This document shows, piece by piece, positions 1 to 11,115 of a DNA stretch of 64,000 nt. Origin of the DNA: Isoetes taiwanensis (taxonomy: Eukaryota; Streptophyta; Lycopodiopsida; Isoetales; Isoetaceae). The notes under the pieces are model-generated. The model ran no database searches. It saw only the letters and a program-made list of their open reading frames with translations, and was not told the origin of the DNA. The position numbers were made by a program, and so were the translations under genes. Where the stretch lies: assembly GCA_021234155.1 (NCBI GenBank), contig JAJEKV010000032.1, positions 12,156,099-12,220,098 on the forward strand, given 5' to 3'. Numbering within the stretch: position 1 is the stretch's first letter; the number at the start of each line of letters is the position of its first letter.

Positions 1-3000
1 GAGGACCTTGCAAGGCCACCTCATTAGAGGGGAGAGTCCGGACCCCAGGAGGCGAGCCCCAAAAAGTTTCCCGAGGCCTTTCTGGCGGCGCTCCCGGGGC
101 CGTGCGCTAAAGACCACACTCCGGATCTCGGTTCCCCTATCCGGCCGTTGAATCCTTCGTTCAAGAGCCCGTCTCGATAAGGTCCAAAAAATCCAACATC
201 CGTCCCGTGAGAACTTATCAAACCCCCGCTGGCGTCTGCGGTCGGCCGTGTAGAAACCAAAGTGTTTTGTCGTTCGGACATTGCGGAGGCTCGGGAATGG
301 CGATTCGACTTCGCCACATCACCCGGGAGGCGAAATTACCCTAGAGACCAAGTTGCGGTCAGTTTTGCAAAAAGAAAGAAACACTTACGCCCTACGTTCT
401 GCGATTCGACGACCACCTCCTAGGCCAATTGACTACGAGTGTGTTGGACATGAGATAGTTTGACGCTACCTCGAGAAGGGGTGGTCTTTTGGCCATGAAA
501 CTTGGTCCCCGGGGCAATGTCGGCGTTCGAGTCCATTGGCGAGCGAATCACGATTCGAAGAGGGAAGTTGCCCGTCCGTCGCCCGGGGCCTTCCTTGGGA
601 GGACTTTTGGGGCAAAATTTCTTCCAGGTGGTTTTAGGGTCCGTGCTCTGGCGTCAACACCCCCTCTACTTCAAGACCGGGCAAGGTCCTAGTCGAATCG
701 ACAAGGATAGAGCCTCGAAACGTAAACCCTATGAGTTGCCGGGTTCTAGCGGGGTTTGCGTTTTGGGTCTTGCGAGTTTTGGTCCTTTGCACTTGGGACT
801 TGGCCGATAAGATGCGATTGAGAACGCTGAAGCAAGGGAACCCCAGCGGAATGGAGTTTGGATCTGTACTCCTCCCGTTGTGGCGGTTAAAGTAAAGGGC
901 GGCTTTTGCGGTAGCAAGACATTCATAAATTCGTAATTAATGCATAGTACGGAATTAAATTCTGATTTTTTGTCGTCAGGCTTCCTAAGTCATCGCCAAC
1001 ATCTGAGGCCAGTTTTCAAAATTTTTAGGACAAGGTTTAGATCAAAGTGTTTGCATTAGAGCGGTCCGGGGCGCTTTGTTGTTGGGCAGCCGAGCTGGCA
1101 CACTTGCCCAAGTCAAATAAGGCCAGGACCTTGCAAGGCCACCTCATTAGAGGGAGAGTCCGGACCCGGGGAGGCGAGCCCCAAAAAGTTTCCCGAGGCG
1201 ACCTTTCTGGCAGCTCCCCGGGGGCGTGACGCTAAAGACCACACTCTCGGTTCCCCTATCCGACCGTTGAATCCTTCGTTCAAGGGCCCTGTCTCGATAA
1301 GGTCCAAAAAAATCCAACATCCGTCCGTGAGAACTTATCAAACCCGAAGCGTCCTGCGGTCGAACGTGTAGAAACCAAAGTGTTTTGTCGTTCGGACATT
1401 CGCGGAGGCTCAGAATGGCGATTCGACTTAGCCACATCGTCCGGAGGCCGAAATTACCCTAGAGACCAAGTTGCGCGGTCGGTTTGCAAAAAAGAAAGAA
1501 ACACTTACGCCCTACGTTGCAGTATTCGACAGCCACCTCCTAGGCCAATTGACTACGAGTGTGTTGGACATGAGATAGTTTGACGCTACCTCAAGAAGGG
1601 GTGGTCTTTTGGCCATGAAACTTGGTCCCCAGGGCAATGTCGACGTTCTGAGTCCATTGGCAGAGCCGAATCACGATTCCGGAGAGGGGAAGTTGCCCGT
1701 CCGTCGCCAGGGCCTTCGGGAGAGGACTTTTGGGGCAAGCTGCTTCCGGATGGTTTTTAGGGTCCGTGCTCTGGCGTCAACACCCCCCCTCTACGTCAAG
1801 ACACGGCGCAAGGTCCTAGTCGAATCTGACAAGGATAGAGCCTCCGAAACGTAAACCCTATGAGTTGCCAGGTTCTAGCAGGGTTTGCGTTTTGGGTGCC
1901 GAGTTTTGGTCCTTTGCACTTGGGACTTGGCCGATAAGATGCAGTTGAGAACGCGAAGCAAGGGGAACTGACGGAATGGAGTTTGGATCTGTACTCCTCC
2001 CGTTGTGGCAGTTAGAAGTAAAGGGCAGCTTTTGCAGTAGCAAGACATTCATAAATTCGTAATTAATGCATAGTACGGAATTAAATTCTGATTTTTTGTC
2101 AGCAGGCTTCCTAAGTCATCGCCAACATACAGGCCAGTTTTCAAAATTTCCGGACAAGGTTTAGATCAAAGTGTTTGCATTAGAACGGTCCGGGCAGCCT
2201 GTTGTTGGGCAGCCGAGCTGGCACACTTGCCCAAGTCAAACAAGGCCAGGACCTTGCAAGGCCACCTCATTAGAGGGGAGAGTCCGGACGGTCAGAGGCG
2301 AGCCCCAAAAAGTTTCCCGAGGCAGCCTTTCTGGCGCTCCCGGGGGGCCAGACGCTAAAGACCACACTCCGGATCTCGGTTCCCCTATCCGGACCGTTGA
2401 ATCCTTCGTTCAAGAGCCACGCCTCGATAAGGTCCAAAAATCCAACATCCGTCCGTGAGAACTTATCAAACCGCTGGCGTCTGCGGTCGACCGTAGAAAC
2501 CAAAGTGTTTTGTCGTTCGGACATTGCGGAGGCTCCGGAATGGCGATTCGACTTCGCCACATCACCCGGGAGGCCGAAATTACCCTAGAGACCAAGTTGC
2601 ACGGTCAGTTTTGCAAAAGAAAGAAACACTTCGCCCTACGCTGCGGATTCGACGACCACCTCCCAGGCCAATTGACTACGAGTGTGTTGGACATGAGATA
2701 GTTTGACGCCACCTCTCGAGAAGGGGTGGTCTTTTGGCCATGAAACTTGGTCCCCAGGGCAATGTCGACGTTCCGAGTCCATTGGCAGAGCCGAATCACG
2801 ATTCCGGAGAGGGGAAGTTGCCCGTCCGTCGCCAGGGCCTTCGGGAGAGGACTTTTGGGGCAAGCTGCTTCCAGGTGGTTTTTAGGGTCCGTGCTCCTCA
2901 AGCGCCAACACCCCCTCTACGCCAAGACCGCGCAAGGTCCTAGTCGAATCGACAAGGATAGAGCCTCCGAAACGTAAACCCTATGAGTTGCCAGGTTCTA

Positions 3001-3604
3001 GCAGGGTTTGCGTTTTGGGTGCCGAGTTTTGGTCCTTTGCACTTGGGACTTGGCCGATAAGATGCAGTTGAGAACGCGAAGCAAGGGGAACTGACGGAAT
3101 GGAGTTTGGATCTGTACTCCTCCCGTTGTGGCAGTTAGAAGTAAAGGGCAGCTTTTGGAGTAGCAAGACATTCATAAATTCGTAATTAATGCATAGTACG
3201 GAATTAAATTCTGATTTTTGTCGGCCCAGGCTTCCTAAGTCATCGCCAACATACAGGCCAGTTTTTCAAAATTTCCTGACAAGGTTTAGATCAAAGTGTT
3301 TGCATTAGAACGGTCCGGGCGGCTGTTGTTGGGCAGCCGAAGCCGGCACACTTGCCCAAGTCAAACAAGGCCCGGGGACCTTGCAAGGCCACCTCATTAG
3401 AGGGGAGAGTCCGGACCCCGTGAGGCGAGCCCCAAAAGTTTTCCGAGGCAGCCTTTCCTGGCAGCGCTCCCCCGGGGGGCCGTACGCTAAAGACCACACT
3501 CCCGGATCTCGGTTCCCCTATCCGACCGTTGAATCCTTCGTTCAAGGGGCCTCGTTCGATAAGGGCCAAAACAATCCAACATCCGTCCCGAGAACTTATC
3601 AAAC
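1..3604. repeat. 1.12-kb tandem satellite, about 3.2 copies
   Basis: The anchor accttgcaaggccacctc recurs at 4, 1128, 2251 and 3378, so the period is 1123-1127 bp. Three complete units and a partial fourth are present; homology stops near 3604. The left end is cut by the window, so the array is probably longer. Short ORFs (60-103 codons) recur in every unit, but in different frames with indels, so I read none as coding. Copies differ mainly at CAG/CTG and in C/G runs; for example the stretch before ctaaagaccacac near 100, 1220, 2340 and 3470 is different in each. I do not recognise the family. It is not rDNA. Confidence 0.9.
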
Positions 3605-3769
3605 CGCCACCCTGGGCTCAAACATGCCACCCCAGGGCTCAAACATTCGTAAGTAGTAGCAATAGAAGATTGGTTAAATCCAGAATGTGATTTTGACTGC
3701 ATATATGGCTCGGGAATGTCCAAATTAGCATAAGGACAAATTTTCATGACCATCAGATGAAAAAAAAGG
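3605..3769. other. Junction between satellite and CACTA-like element, no gene
   Basis: This short stretch begins with a small imperfect duplication (ccaccctgggctcaaac and ccaccccagggctcaaac, near 3607-3645). Beyond that I see no coding potential. Confidence 0.5.
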
Positions 3770-3848
3770 CACCAAAAAATTAAAAAGTGTTAGGCGTCGC
3801 TATAACAAAATACGTCATGCGGACCGTCGTCGATGCGACGTTAAACCA

Positions 3849-3925
3849 GATATATCGATTTTGAAATCGTTATACGATTTTTGAAATCGATATCTGATTT
3901 TTGAAATCGATATACGATTTCAAAA
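3849..3925. repeat. Four 20-bp tandem repeats
   Basis: A unit close to GATATACGATTTTTGAAATC is repeated about four times and is itself partly self-complementary (GATTT/AAATC). It lies just inside the left end of the CACTA-like element, next to GCGACGTCGC motifs, so it is probably subterminal repeat DNA. Confidence 0.75.
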
Positions 3926-4149
3926 TTACGTCGCGATAAGACGTCGCGACGTCGCATGCGACGGCAGGTTTTTTTTTTGATCCGTGGGCCGTCTTTTTCC
4001 GGACCATTCCTAGGCTTCCTTCTATCGACTATTTTGGGCGATCTTGGCCATCGACCTTGAACGACTTGCAAGCACTCTTTTTAAGGTTAGTAGATCATGC
4101 TTTTTGGATTGAATGGTTTTTGGATTGAATGATTTAGTGTAGATTTCAA

Positions 4150-4500
4150 ATTTTTTTTTATCTCTTTCCTTCCTTCTTTTTCTTCTTCTTGTTTCTGCAT
4201 TCTTCTTCTTTTTCCTTCTTTCCTCATTTCTTTCTTCGATTCTTCCCTTATTTCACTCTTCCATTCTTCCATTCTTCCATTCTTCTATCTTCTTCCATTT
4301 CATTCTCTTATTTCTTCCATTCTTCTCTTTCTTCCCCTAATTTCTTTTTTCTCCTCTTTCCCCTTCTCTTCTTTCTCCCACCCTTCTCTTCTTCTTTGAT
4401 TCATTCATTTTTTTTCTTTCTTGTTTTACTATTTCTTCATCTTTTTTTTTTTTTTTTTTTTTTTGTTTCTTCTTGATCTTTTTTTTTTTTTGTTCTTATT
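4150..4500. repeat. Pyrimidine-rich (TTC/TTCC) low-complexity tract
   Basis: About 350 bp is almost pure T and C on the plus strand, ending in T homopolymers near 4443-4464 and 4480-4491. Both the plus-strand Phe/Ser-rich reading frame and the minus-strand Lys/Glu-rich frame through it are composition artefacts. Confidence 0.85.
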
Positions 4501-4630
4501 CTTCTAACTCTTTGTTGCTTTCTATTTCGATTTGGACCCTCAGGATCTTGTTACACACGTCCTTCTTTTGGTAAGTTGATCGCGCTTGCATTTTATTTTT
4601 ATAATTTTAAGCAGGTTAAAAAAAATTGAT

Positions 4631-4930
4631 GGAGTGGCTTGTTCAAGGGCACGGGTCGGCTCCACCTAGAGTGGGGAGGACCATGTACCCGGGTTCAATG
4701 TCCACTTCACTTACGATCATATATTTTTTTCCTAGGTTAAGGAGTGGCTTGTTCAAGGGCACGGTCGGCTCCACCTAGAGTGGAGAGGGCCACGTACCCG
4801 GGTTCAAGTCCACAGCCACTTGTTATTTTTAGGTTTAAAATAAAATTGTAGTGGCTTGTTCAAGGGCACGGTAGGCTCCACTACGAGTGGAGACGACCAG
4901 GTGTTCGGGTCCAAGTCGACTTTTCTTGTA
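4631..4930 (+). repeat. Three tandem 109-bp repeats with a pol III B-box-like motif
   Basis: Copies begin at 4631, 4741 and about 4849 with GGAGTGGCTTGTTCAAGGGC. Each then has a hairpin (CTCCAC-CTAGA-GTGGAG in the first two). The first two copies, 4631 and 4741, contain GGTTCAA(G)TCC, which is close to the internal B box of tRNA genes and tRNA-derived SINEs (GGTTCGANTCC); in the third this part has decayed. I cannot fold the copies into a proper tRNA, so this is a tRNA- or SINE-like repeat rather than a tRNA gene. Confidence 0.6.
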
Positions 4931-5647
4931 ATTCTTAGGTAGAGGTGGCCAAATCTAGCTTATAACCCTAAAGCGTATGTTAGCCAACTCTAGCTTTTAA
5001 TCCGACTAATCCAGATTTGGAAGGGGCTCATTTCGATGATGGGGGGAGCTGCTTCGAAAAAGAAGGTACATGACCTAGTCATAGTCTTATTTTTATTCTT
5101 TTGTTTTGTGTTAATCTATCGATTTATAGAAAAGGCAAAGAGTGATTGCAAAATTGAAGTCGAATGGCAAAAAATTGGGAGGCGATTGGTCAAAGGTCCC
5201 TAAACCACTTAATCTGTCCATAAGGAAGATATCAAGGTATTTGTTATTTGTTGCCATTCGTTCAATTCGAAATAAGACATTTAACTTGTCATGTTGTATT
5301 CCTTGCAATCAGATCACTTTCGAACGTGCAAAGGATTCCAAGAAAAACATTTGCCCCACAGTTTGCCAAGGTAACTTCAAACAAACGATTCCGTCTCATT
5401 TGGGTTACGGCGGCCAAATAGATTAAGTAAGTGCTATAAACTCTTAGTTCACGTTAACTTTCAATGTCATTGTCTAATATTGGTCGTTATTGTTATAGAA
5501 TTGGCTATCTGGGGTTTCCCCTAACAGGGAACACGTAAAGATAGCCACTACTATCCCTCTTGTATATGATATTGTAACTAACTATTAAAATTCTTTCCTT
5601 TTTTAATTTTTTTTAATTTTTTTTTTAAATTTTTTTTTTTTTTTTTC

Positions 5648-5876
5648 GTCCACCACGCCGCCGACGCCGACGTCATTGCCGCGCGCCGACGCCCGCGTCG
5701 CCTCGAGTCACGCCGAGTCCGTCTGCGCGGACGTCGAAGCGACGCCGCCGACGTCGCATGCGCGACGCCGCGTCGCATGCGGCGATGTCTGCAACGACGT
5801 CGCGTGGAGACGATCTGTCGCGGCGACGCCGTCAGACGTCGCATAGACGTCGTTCAGACGTCGCTATAGACGTCGC
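5648..5876. repeat. GC-rich GACGTCGC motif array
   Basis: This GC-rich island follows a T-rich run. GACGTCGC, GCGACG and GTCGCATGCG recur, with the end reading ...AGACGTCGCTATAGACGTCGCTAAATG. Abundant CG sites and overlapping palindromes are typical of transposase-binding subterminal regions of CACTA elements. The Arg-rich minus-strand ORF across it is a composition artefact. Confidence 0.7.
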
Positions 5877-6055
5877 TAAATGACCCTTTTCTTGTTGTGC
5901 CTGTTTGTAGTGTTCGCAAGTCTGAGCCCAGTTGGGTGATGAATTTGTGCCAGAAGTTTATGTTGTGCGCCAAGGTTTGGAGATGAGAGATTTCTTGAAG
6001 ATGGTTGTGTCTTACTCTATGGATTTTGCAAGAAGCACAAATGATTTGTAACAAT

Positions 6056-6068
6056 TGGTATCAGTGCC
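6056..6068 (+). other. Primer binding site (initiator tRNA-Met type), copy 1
   Basis: TGGTATCAGTGCC differs by one base from the common plant retroelement primer site TGGTATCAGAGCC, complementary to the 3' end of initiator tRNA-Met. It lies two bases after an LTR-like end (GTAACA). Confidence 0.65.
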
Positions 6069-7645
6069 AAGTTCTGGTTAAACTTGGAGCCTATATGCGA
6101 TGGTTGAAATTTTTTTAGATATTAGGATCTTACAGAATTGATAATTGGTTTTTGAATAGTTCAAAAGCAAGAGCTATCATTTAAAAAAAAAAATGTAAAC
6201 CTTTGCTTCACCATTTTCAGTTGTTATTTTCTCTTCCTTGCGAAAGATAATGGACTCTTTTCTGAAGTCCCTAAACTTGTGCAAGGAGACTGGATCAGGA
6301 TTCGAATCGGCTAGCAAAAATTAGTTCCTAGTGGTGATTCTGATTAGGTAGAAATTATTTCCTAATCTTGGGAATACAGGTCTTTTATTGGCCGAAAACT
6401 TCCTTTTGAGGCTTCTGAAGTTTGTTGTTGAATCCATCCTATACTAAAGAAACCCAGCCAGTGACCAGGGAAGCTTTACTTTTTGTTACATCTAGGTCAT
6501 TTTCTTAGGAGAAATCACAAGTTATTTCTACAATGAAATTACTAGTTTGAAAACCTTAATAGCTTTGCTTAGATGGTCATTCGAACGCACTTATGTTAGA
6601 CGTAGTGGACTAACAAATTAATATGAGCGCAAAATATAGCACATGTTAGCAAACATTATTAGCCATAGGATTTGGTTGGATTTACTAAATTTATAGCTAT
6701 TTGTTGAACTTTTGGAGGACAAGGAGATTGTTTTATAGGAAATTAGTTTGGAAAGTATTATTACCTCTAAGAGATGCACAGAGCAATCTAAGGTTTTAGA
6801 TGTTTGAGATTTATAAGGTAAAAAGATAATTAAGAAAGATGGAATCTGTGTGCATATGGGTGCTGGAATGATCGAGCATTGATTCATTTGATTTGAGTAA
6901 TAAGAAAGTTCCTTTTCGATCAAATGTTCCTCTATGGTAAGGAAGTAAGGAGGTAACTATGACTGCATCATAGAAGCCAGATCTTTAGTATAACATCTTA
7001 TAGGCAGATGGTAAGTATACCAGCTGAAGAAAATCCTTTCAAAACATATAGTCAGGTGACTAGCTTAGAGAAAAGCCAATAAAGCAGATAGACAAGCGAC
7101 TAGCTTTGCGAAAAGGTGGTTGTTCCTGCAAGGCAGATGATCGAGTACGATCAGTTTTGAGACGGGAAAGAAAAAAATTATTTCTGCAGGGTAGATGATT
7201 GAGGACGATCAGTCTTGAGCTGAGAAGAAATTGTTATGGCACAAGCTCGGGGATTTGGCTCAGAGGACTTGCATGAGGAACACAGATGCAATTGTAGACT
7301 TAAAGTCGTCGATGATCCTAATTTAGCTAAAAATATTATTCTTATTCTTTTCCAAAAGGCTTGCGCAGCATTATAATTCATTAGCTAATTCAAAGAGGCA
7401 TTGTTTGATTCCTAATCCAGAACTCTTGAATATATCTCAAAGAGGTTATCCAGTTGGGCTAATAGACTCTCAGAATTAGGAACCAGGATCCTGTTTGGAG
7501 TATTCGCAAGTCTGAGCCCAGTTGGGTGATGAATTTATGCCAGAAGCTTATGTTTTGTGCCAAGGCTTGGTGATGAGAGATTCCTTGAAGATGGTTGTGT
7601 TTTACTCTACTGATTTTGCAAGAAGCACAAATGATTCGTAACAAT

Positions 7646-7658
7646 TGGTATCAGTGCC
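7646..7658 (+). other. Primer binding site (initiator tRNA-Met type), copy 2
   Basis: This is the same TGGTATCAGTGCC as at 6056, again directly after GTAACA. Its repetition supports the LTR-internal-LTR reading of this region. Confidence 0.65.
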
Positions 7659-8024
7659 AAGTTCCAATTAAACTTGGAGCCTATATGCAATGGTTGAGAT
7701 TTTTGTAGATATTAGGATCTTACAAAATTGATAATTGGTTTTTGAATAGCTCAAAAGCAAGAGCTATCATTAAAAAAAAAGGTAAGCCTTCACCAGATTT
7801 CACTTGTTGTTTTCTCTTCTTTGCGAAAGATAATGGACTCTTCCCTGCAGTCCCTAAACTTGTGCACGAAGACTAGATCAGGATTCGAATCGGCTAGCAA
7901 AAAGTAGTTCTTAATGGTGATTCTAATTAGGTAGAAATTATTTTCTAAAACTTCCTTTTGAGGCTTCCAAAGTTTGTTTTTGAATCCGTCCTATGCTAAA
8001 AATACCTAGCCACATCACAGACCT

Positions 8025-8345
8025 GTTGGTATATAATGCTCTGATTTAAGGCTCTGCCATAGTTGAGTTTCTGAAGTTAGCCAAGCCATATCTTACTTTT
8101 TTATGAGATTCTGAACGCTGCTACTCAAGCATGAAATGCTAGGATATGTCGTGGCCTCCATAGTCTAAAAAAGAAGGAGGGAAGATCTTGGCCTCATCTC
8201 TTGTTCAAACCCCCCTCCCCCCCCAAAAAAAAAAAAAAAGTTTCGATGCTTGAATTACAAAAAAGGCCGAGGGCTTGATGACTTAGTGCTTAAAATTATT
8301 AAAGTAAATGCATAATGAGGCTTTGAATGAGTAACCAATGATGCT
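8025..8345. other. Insertion of about 320 bp within the second LTR-element unit
   Basis: Comparison with the first unit (near 6455) shows extra sequence between the equivalents of AAACCCAGCCA and GACTAGGGAAGCTTTAC. It includes CTTGTTCAAACCCCC followed by C and A homopolymers near 8210-8240, which resembles a decayed retroposon tail. No open reading frame is present. Confidence 0.4.
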
Positions 8346-9533
8346 ATAACGATGTCATCTTATGATGACTAGGGAAGCTTTACTTTTTGTTGCATCTAGA
8401 TCATTGTCCTAGGAGAAATCACAAGTTATTTGAATTACTAGTTTGAGAACCTTAATAGCTTTGGTTAGATGATCATTCGAACGCACTTACGTCAGAAGTG
8501 GTGGACTAACAAATTAATTTGAGTGCAGAATATGGCACATGTTAGCAAACATTATTAGACATAGGATTTGATTGGATTTGCTAGTTTTATAGCTATTTGT
8601 TGAGCTTTTGGAGGATAAGGAGATTATTTTGTAGGAAATTAGTTTGGGAAGTATTATTACATCTAACAGACGCAGGAGAGGTGTTTGAGATGTATAAGGT
8701 AAAAGGGTAATTAAGAAAGATGGAATCTGTGCGCGTATGAGTGGTAGAATGATCGAGCATTGATCATTTGATTTGAGTAATAAAAAAGTTTCTTTTCGAT
8801 CAAATGTTACTCTATGGTAAGGAAGTAAGGACATGACTGCAGTACAGAAGCCAGAGCTTTAGTATAACATCTTATAGGCATATGGTAAATATACCAGCCT
8901 AAGAAAATCCTTTCAAAGCAGATAGTCAAGTGACTAGTTTAGAGAAAAGGTAGATGTTCCAGTAGAGCAGATAGACAGGCAACTAGCTTTGCAAAAAGGT
9001 GGTTGTTCCTACAAGGCAGATGATCGAGTACGACCAGTCTTGAGACGGGAAAGAAAGAAATTATTTCTGCAAGGCAGATGATAGAGGACAATTAGCCTTG
9101 GGACAGGAAGAAATCATTATGGCACAAGCTCGAGGGGTGTGGCTCAGAAAACTTGCAGGAGGAACATAGATGCAATTGTAGATTTAAAGTCGTAGATGAT
9201 CCTAATTTAGCTAAAGGTCATTCCTTTTCCAAAAGGTTTGCATAGTATTATAATTCATTAGCTAATTCAAAGAGGCATTTTTTTATTCATAATCAAGAAC
9301 TCCTGAATATATCCCAAAGAGGTTATCGAGTTGGGCTAAGAGACTCTCAGAATTGGGAAGAACCAGAGATCCTGTTTGCAGTGTTCGTAAGTCTGAGCCC
9401 AGCTGGGTTGTGAATTTGTGCCAGAAGCTTATGTTTTGCGCCAAGGTTTGGCGGTGAGAGATTTCTTGAAGATGGTTGTGCTTTACTCTGCTAATTTTGC
9501 AAGAAGTACAAATGATTCCTCCTCGGTACATGA

Positions 9534-10140
9534 ATGCAAGATTCCTCCTCTTATCCATCCCCTCCCATACGTGAGCAGAAACTTCATCCAGCTATTCCAA
9601 CTTCTCCATTTCTCCCAGTCGAACATTACTTCATCCTCCAGTGCAATTCACTCCTTCACCTTCCAACTCGATACTTGAGAATACTGTTAGTGGTGATAGT
9701 TAGAGGCTTGCAATTCCAGCATTTTATGGCACTTCAGGAGCTTCTCAACTGCATCGTCAACCTAAATGCTTTTCTCCTAGAGAAAGGCAATCTTTTGCAT
9801 GCAAGACCTTACAATATCAAACTTCACAACATCAACCTCTATACATTCGATTCCACCTCGTGTAGATCTCGTGTCAGATCAAGAACCACCTCGTGTAGAT
9901 CTCATATTAGACGAAGAAACACCTCCTATAGATGGTGGTGTAGCACAACCACAAGACATTATGTTAGAGTTCAAAGCTCCTGCTAACCATAACCTCAAAT
10001 GAAACTTACACAAGAAGATAAAGAAACTAATGGACCAGGGGTACTTAAGAGCAACTTATACAAAGCATTGTTGTCTTTGATGTTGTATGCTAAAGATTGG
10101 CCCGAGAGAATTAAGGCTACTTCATGATAGCTACAGTTCC
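9534..10140 (+). pseudogene. Degenerate retrotransposon-like coding remnant
   Basis: Two overlapping frames are open here (150 codons from 9534, 67 codons from 9799). The second is rich in Pro/Asp (PPRVDL repeated twice, DEETPPIDGG). After a stop it continues as IKKLMDQGYLRA, which recalls the segment just before the reverse transcriptase core of Ty3 elements (linker, then EL-x-KG-x-I-R). Stops follow quickly and no catalytic motif is visible. It may be the pol fragment of the element whose LTR ends at 9516. The family assignment is weak. Confidence 0.3.
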
Positions 10141-10845
10141 ATGACTTTACTAGAAAAAGGGCTTTTTAACTTTCAACATTAGACAGATAATGGTTTCGAA
10201 AATATTAAAAAAGAAAAGTTGGTGATCATTAGCCATATGTAGTAATGGAAAGATTTGGCCATAATATGTCATATCGTCTTTTATTATAATGGTTCGGAAG
10301 GTGGTCATAATTGTGTCAGTGGCGACTAATAGGATGGTTATTAGAGACTGATATGACAAAAGTGATAAATTCTCTTACACAGCTGGTGGGCATAATATTT
10401 GTCAAATAGCCTTTAAAATGATTCACGCTTTAGATAGCAGAAGGCATCACACATTAAAGAAAAGGCTTGACAAGAACCCTGCATAAATAATTATTGCCAT
10501 TTAGGAAGCGTTCGCAAATTCATGCACTTCATTGTGTTTATTAGATGGAGGAATTCTTTAAGAAGTCTTGCATGATCTAACAGGCCAATGTATCACTTAA
10601 GTGATAACTTTACTAAATGTGAAGTTTATGACAAGTATAAAGATTTATGTATTGAAGCTGGTGAATGACATGTGCACTACTCTTATTCCACTATGTTTTG
10701 AAAGATTGAATTTTTGCGTGTAACAATAATTCCTAAAAAGCACCATATGTCTATTGCTACGTGCTTTGAATCAAAAGCTCAAAGAAAGAATGCAAGGACA
10801 TAAGGTACTAAAAGTAAGCATCCTACATATCTTGGTGCCCAAAAA
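10141..10845. other. Non-coding stretch, no gene seen
   Basis: TTTACTAGAAAAAGGGCTTTTTAAC at 10146 resembles a worn CACTA-type end, but I find no partner end. The rest is AT-rich with only short frames. The part from about 10480 may be upstream decayed coding DNA of the transposase-like remnant that follows. Confidence 0.4.
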
Positions 10846-11115
10846 ATGTTGTCTTTTTCTGAATGTTTTCTCTTTCCAGATGCATTGAAAGAGAAACTCA
10901 ACAAGCGTAGAGAACAAAAATCTATTGAAAAGAGAAAGTTGACTAAACACAGGAAGAAGGCGCTAGAGTATCCACTCTGTTATATATCAGTTGTCATTGA
11001 TAGAATGGATCAGGAAACAAAAAAACACAATTCTTTGACGATTTGTCAATGTGCACCAGGATGCTCCAGAAGACGATTCTGTACACTTATTGTTGGTGCT
11101 ATGACATTCTTTTAG
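10846..11115 (+). pseudogene. Transposase-derived fragment resembling DUF7869-type proteins
   Basis: The 89-codon frame has a basic stretch (ALKEKLNKRREQKSIEKRKLT) followed by YPLCYISVVIDRMDQETKKHN. This recalls the pattern YLSIIIDGMDQ-K-T-x-x-PH seen in DUF7869 proteins, a transposase-like family. Here the Gly of DGMDQ is Arg and the following Pro-His is lost. After it, GCSRRRFCTLIVGAM is like the later L-x-x-HLVGAI segment. Upstream DNA holds other short related-looking stretches broken by stops, so this is a decayed copy. The resemblance is from memory of family motifs. Confidence 0.35.

Larger units (their letters stand above)
3770..5899. mobile_element. Putative non-autonomous CACTA-like (En/Spm) DNA transposon
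   Basis: The right end read inward on the minus strand is CACAACAAGAAAAGGGTC followed by ATTTAGCGACG. The left end starts CACCAAAAAATTAAAAAGTG and runs into GGCGTCGCTAT. Both resemble the plant CACTA pattern CACTACAAGAAAA with subterminal motif arrays. Subterminal GACGTCGC/GCGACGTC motifs are dense at the right end (5648-5876) and present at the left (3815-3962). No transposase domain is recognisable, and the only sizeable internal ORF (5142-5426, +) matches nothing I know. The expected 3-bp target duplication is not clear, so the boundaries and class are inferred. Confidence 0.45.
5900..9516 (+). mobile_element. Tandem non-coding LTR elements (LTR-internal-LTR-internal-LTR)
   Basis: A block containing GCAAGTCTGAGCCCAG recurs at about 5917, 7507 and 9388. 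In the first two copies it ends in GTAACA and is followed by a primer-binding-site-like TGGTATCAGTGCC. The sequence between blocks is also shared; for example TATAGCACATGTTAGCAAAC near 6635 has a close match near 8530. The spacing is about 1.59 and 1.88 kb, the second longer because of a roughly 320-bp insertion near 8025-8345. The internal regions have no gag or pol, so these look like short non-autonomous elements sharing LTRs after recombination. The third LTR copy is cut at 9516. Imperfect 50-bp sub-repeats (GCAGATGATCGAG type) lie at about 7040-7235 and 8920-9115. Confidence 0.6.

Noticed and set aside
24-3602. Recurring ORFs of 60-103 codons in the satellite
   Set aside because: They shift frame between units, have no start context or domain, and follow the repeat rather than codon constraint.
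1-3604. rDNA intergenic spacer repeat
   Set aside because: No rRNA sequence or promoter feature adjoins it in the window.
4189-4476. Phe/Ser-rich 95-codon ORF
   Set aside because: It is a direct consequence of the pyrimidine tract.
4631-4930. tRNA genes
   Set aside because: A B-box-like motif is present in two of the copies, but acceptor and T stems do not pair and there is no convincing anticodon arm.
5578-5844. Arg-rich 88-codon ORF on the minus strand
   Set aside because: It is produced by the GACGTCGC-rich subterminal repeats.
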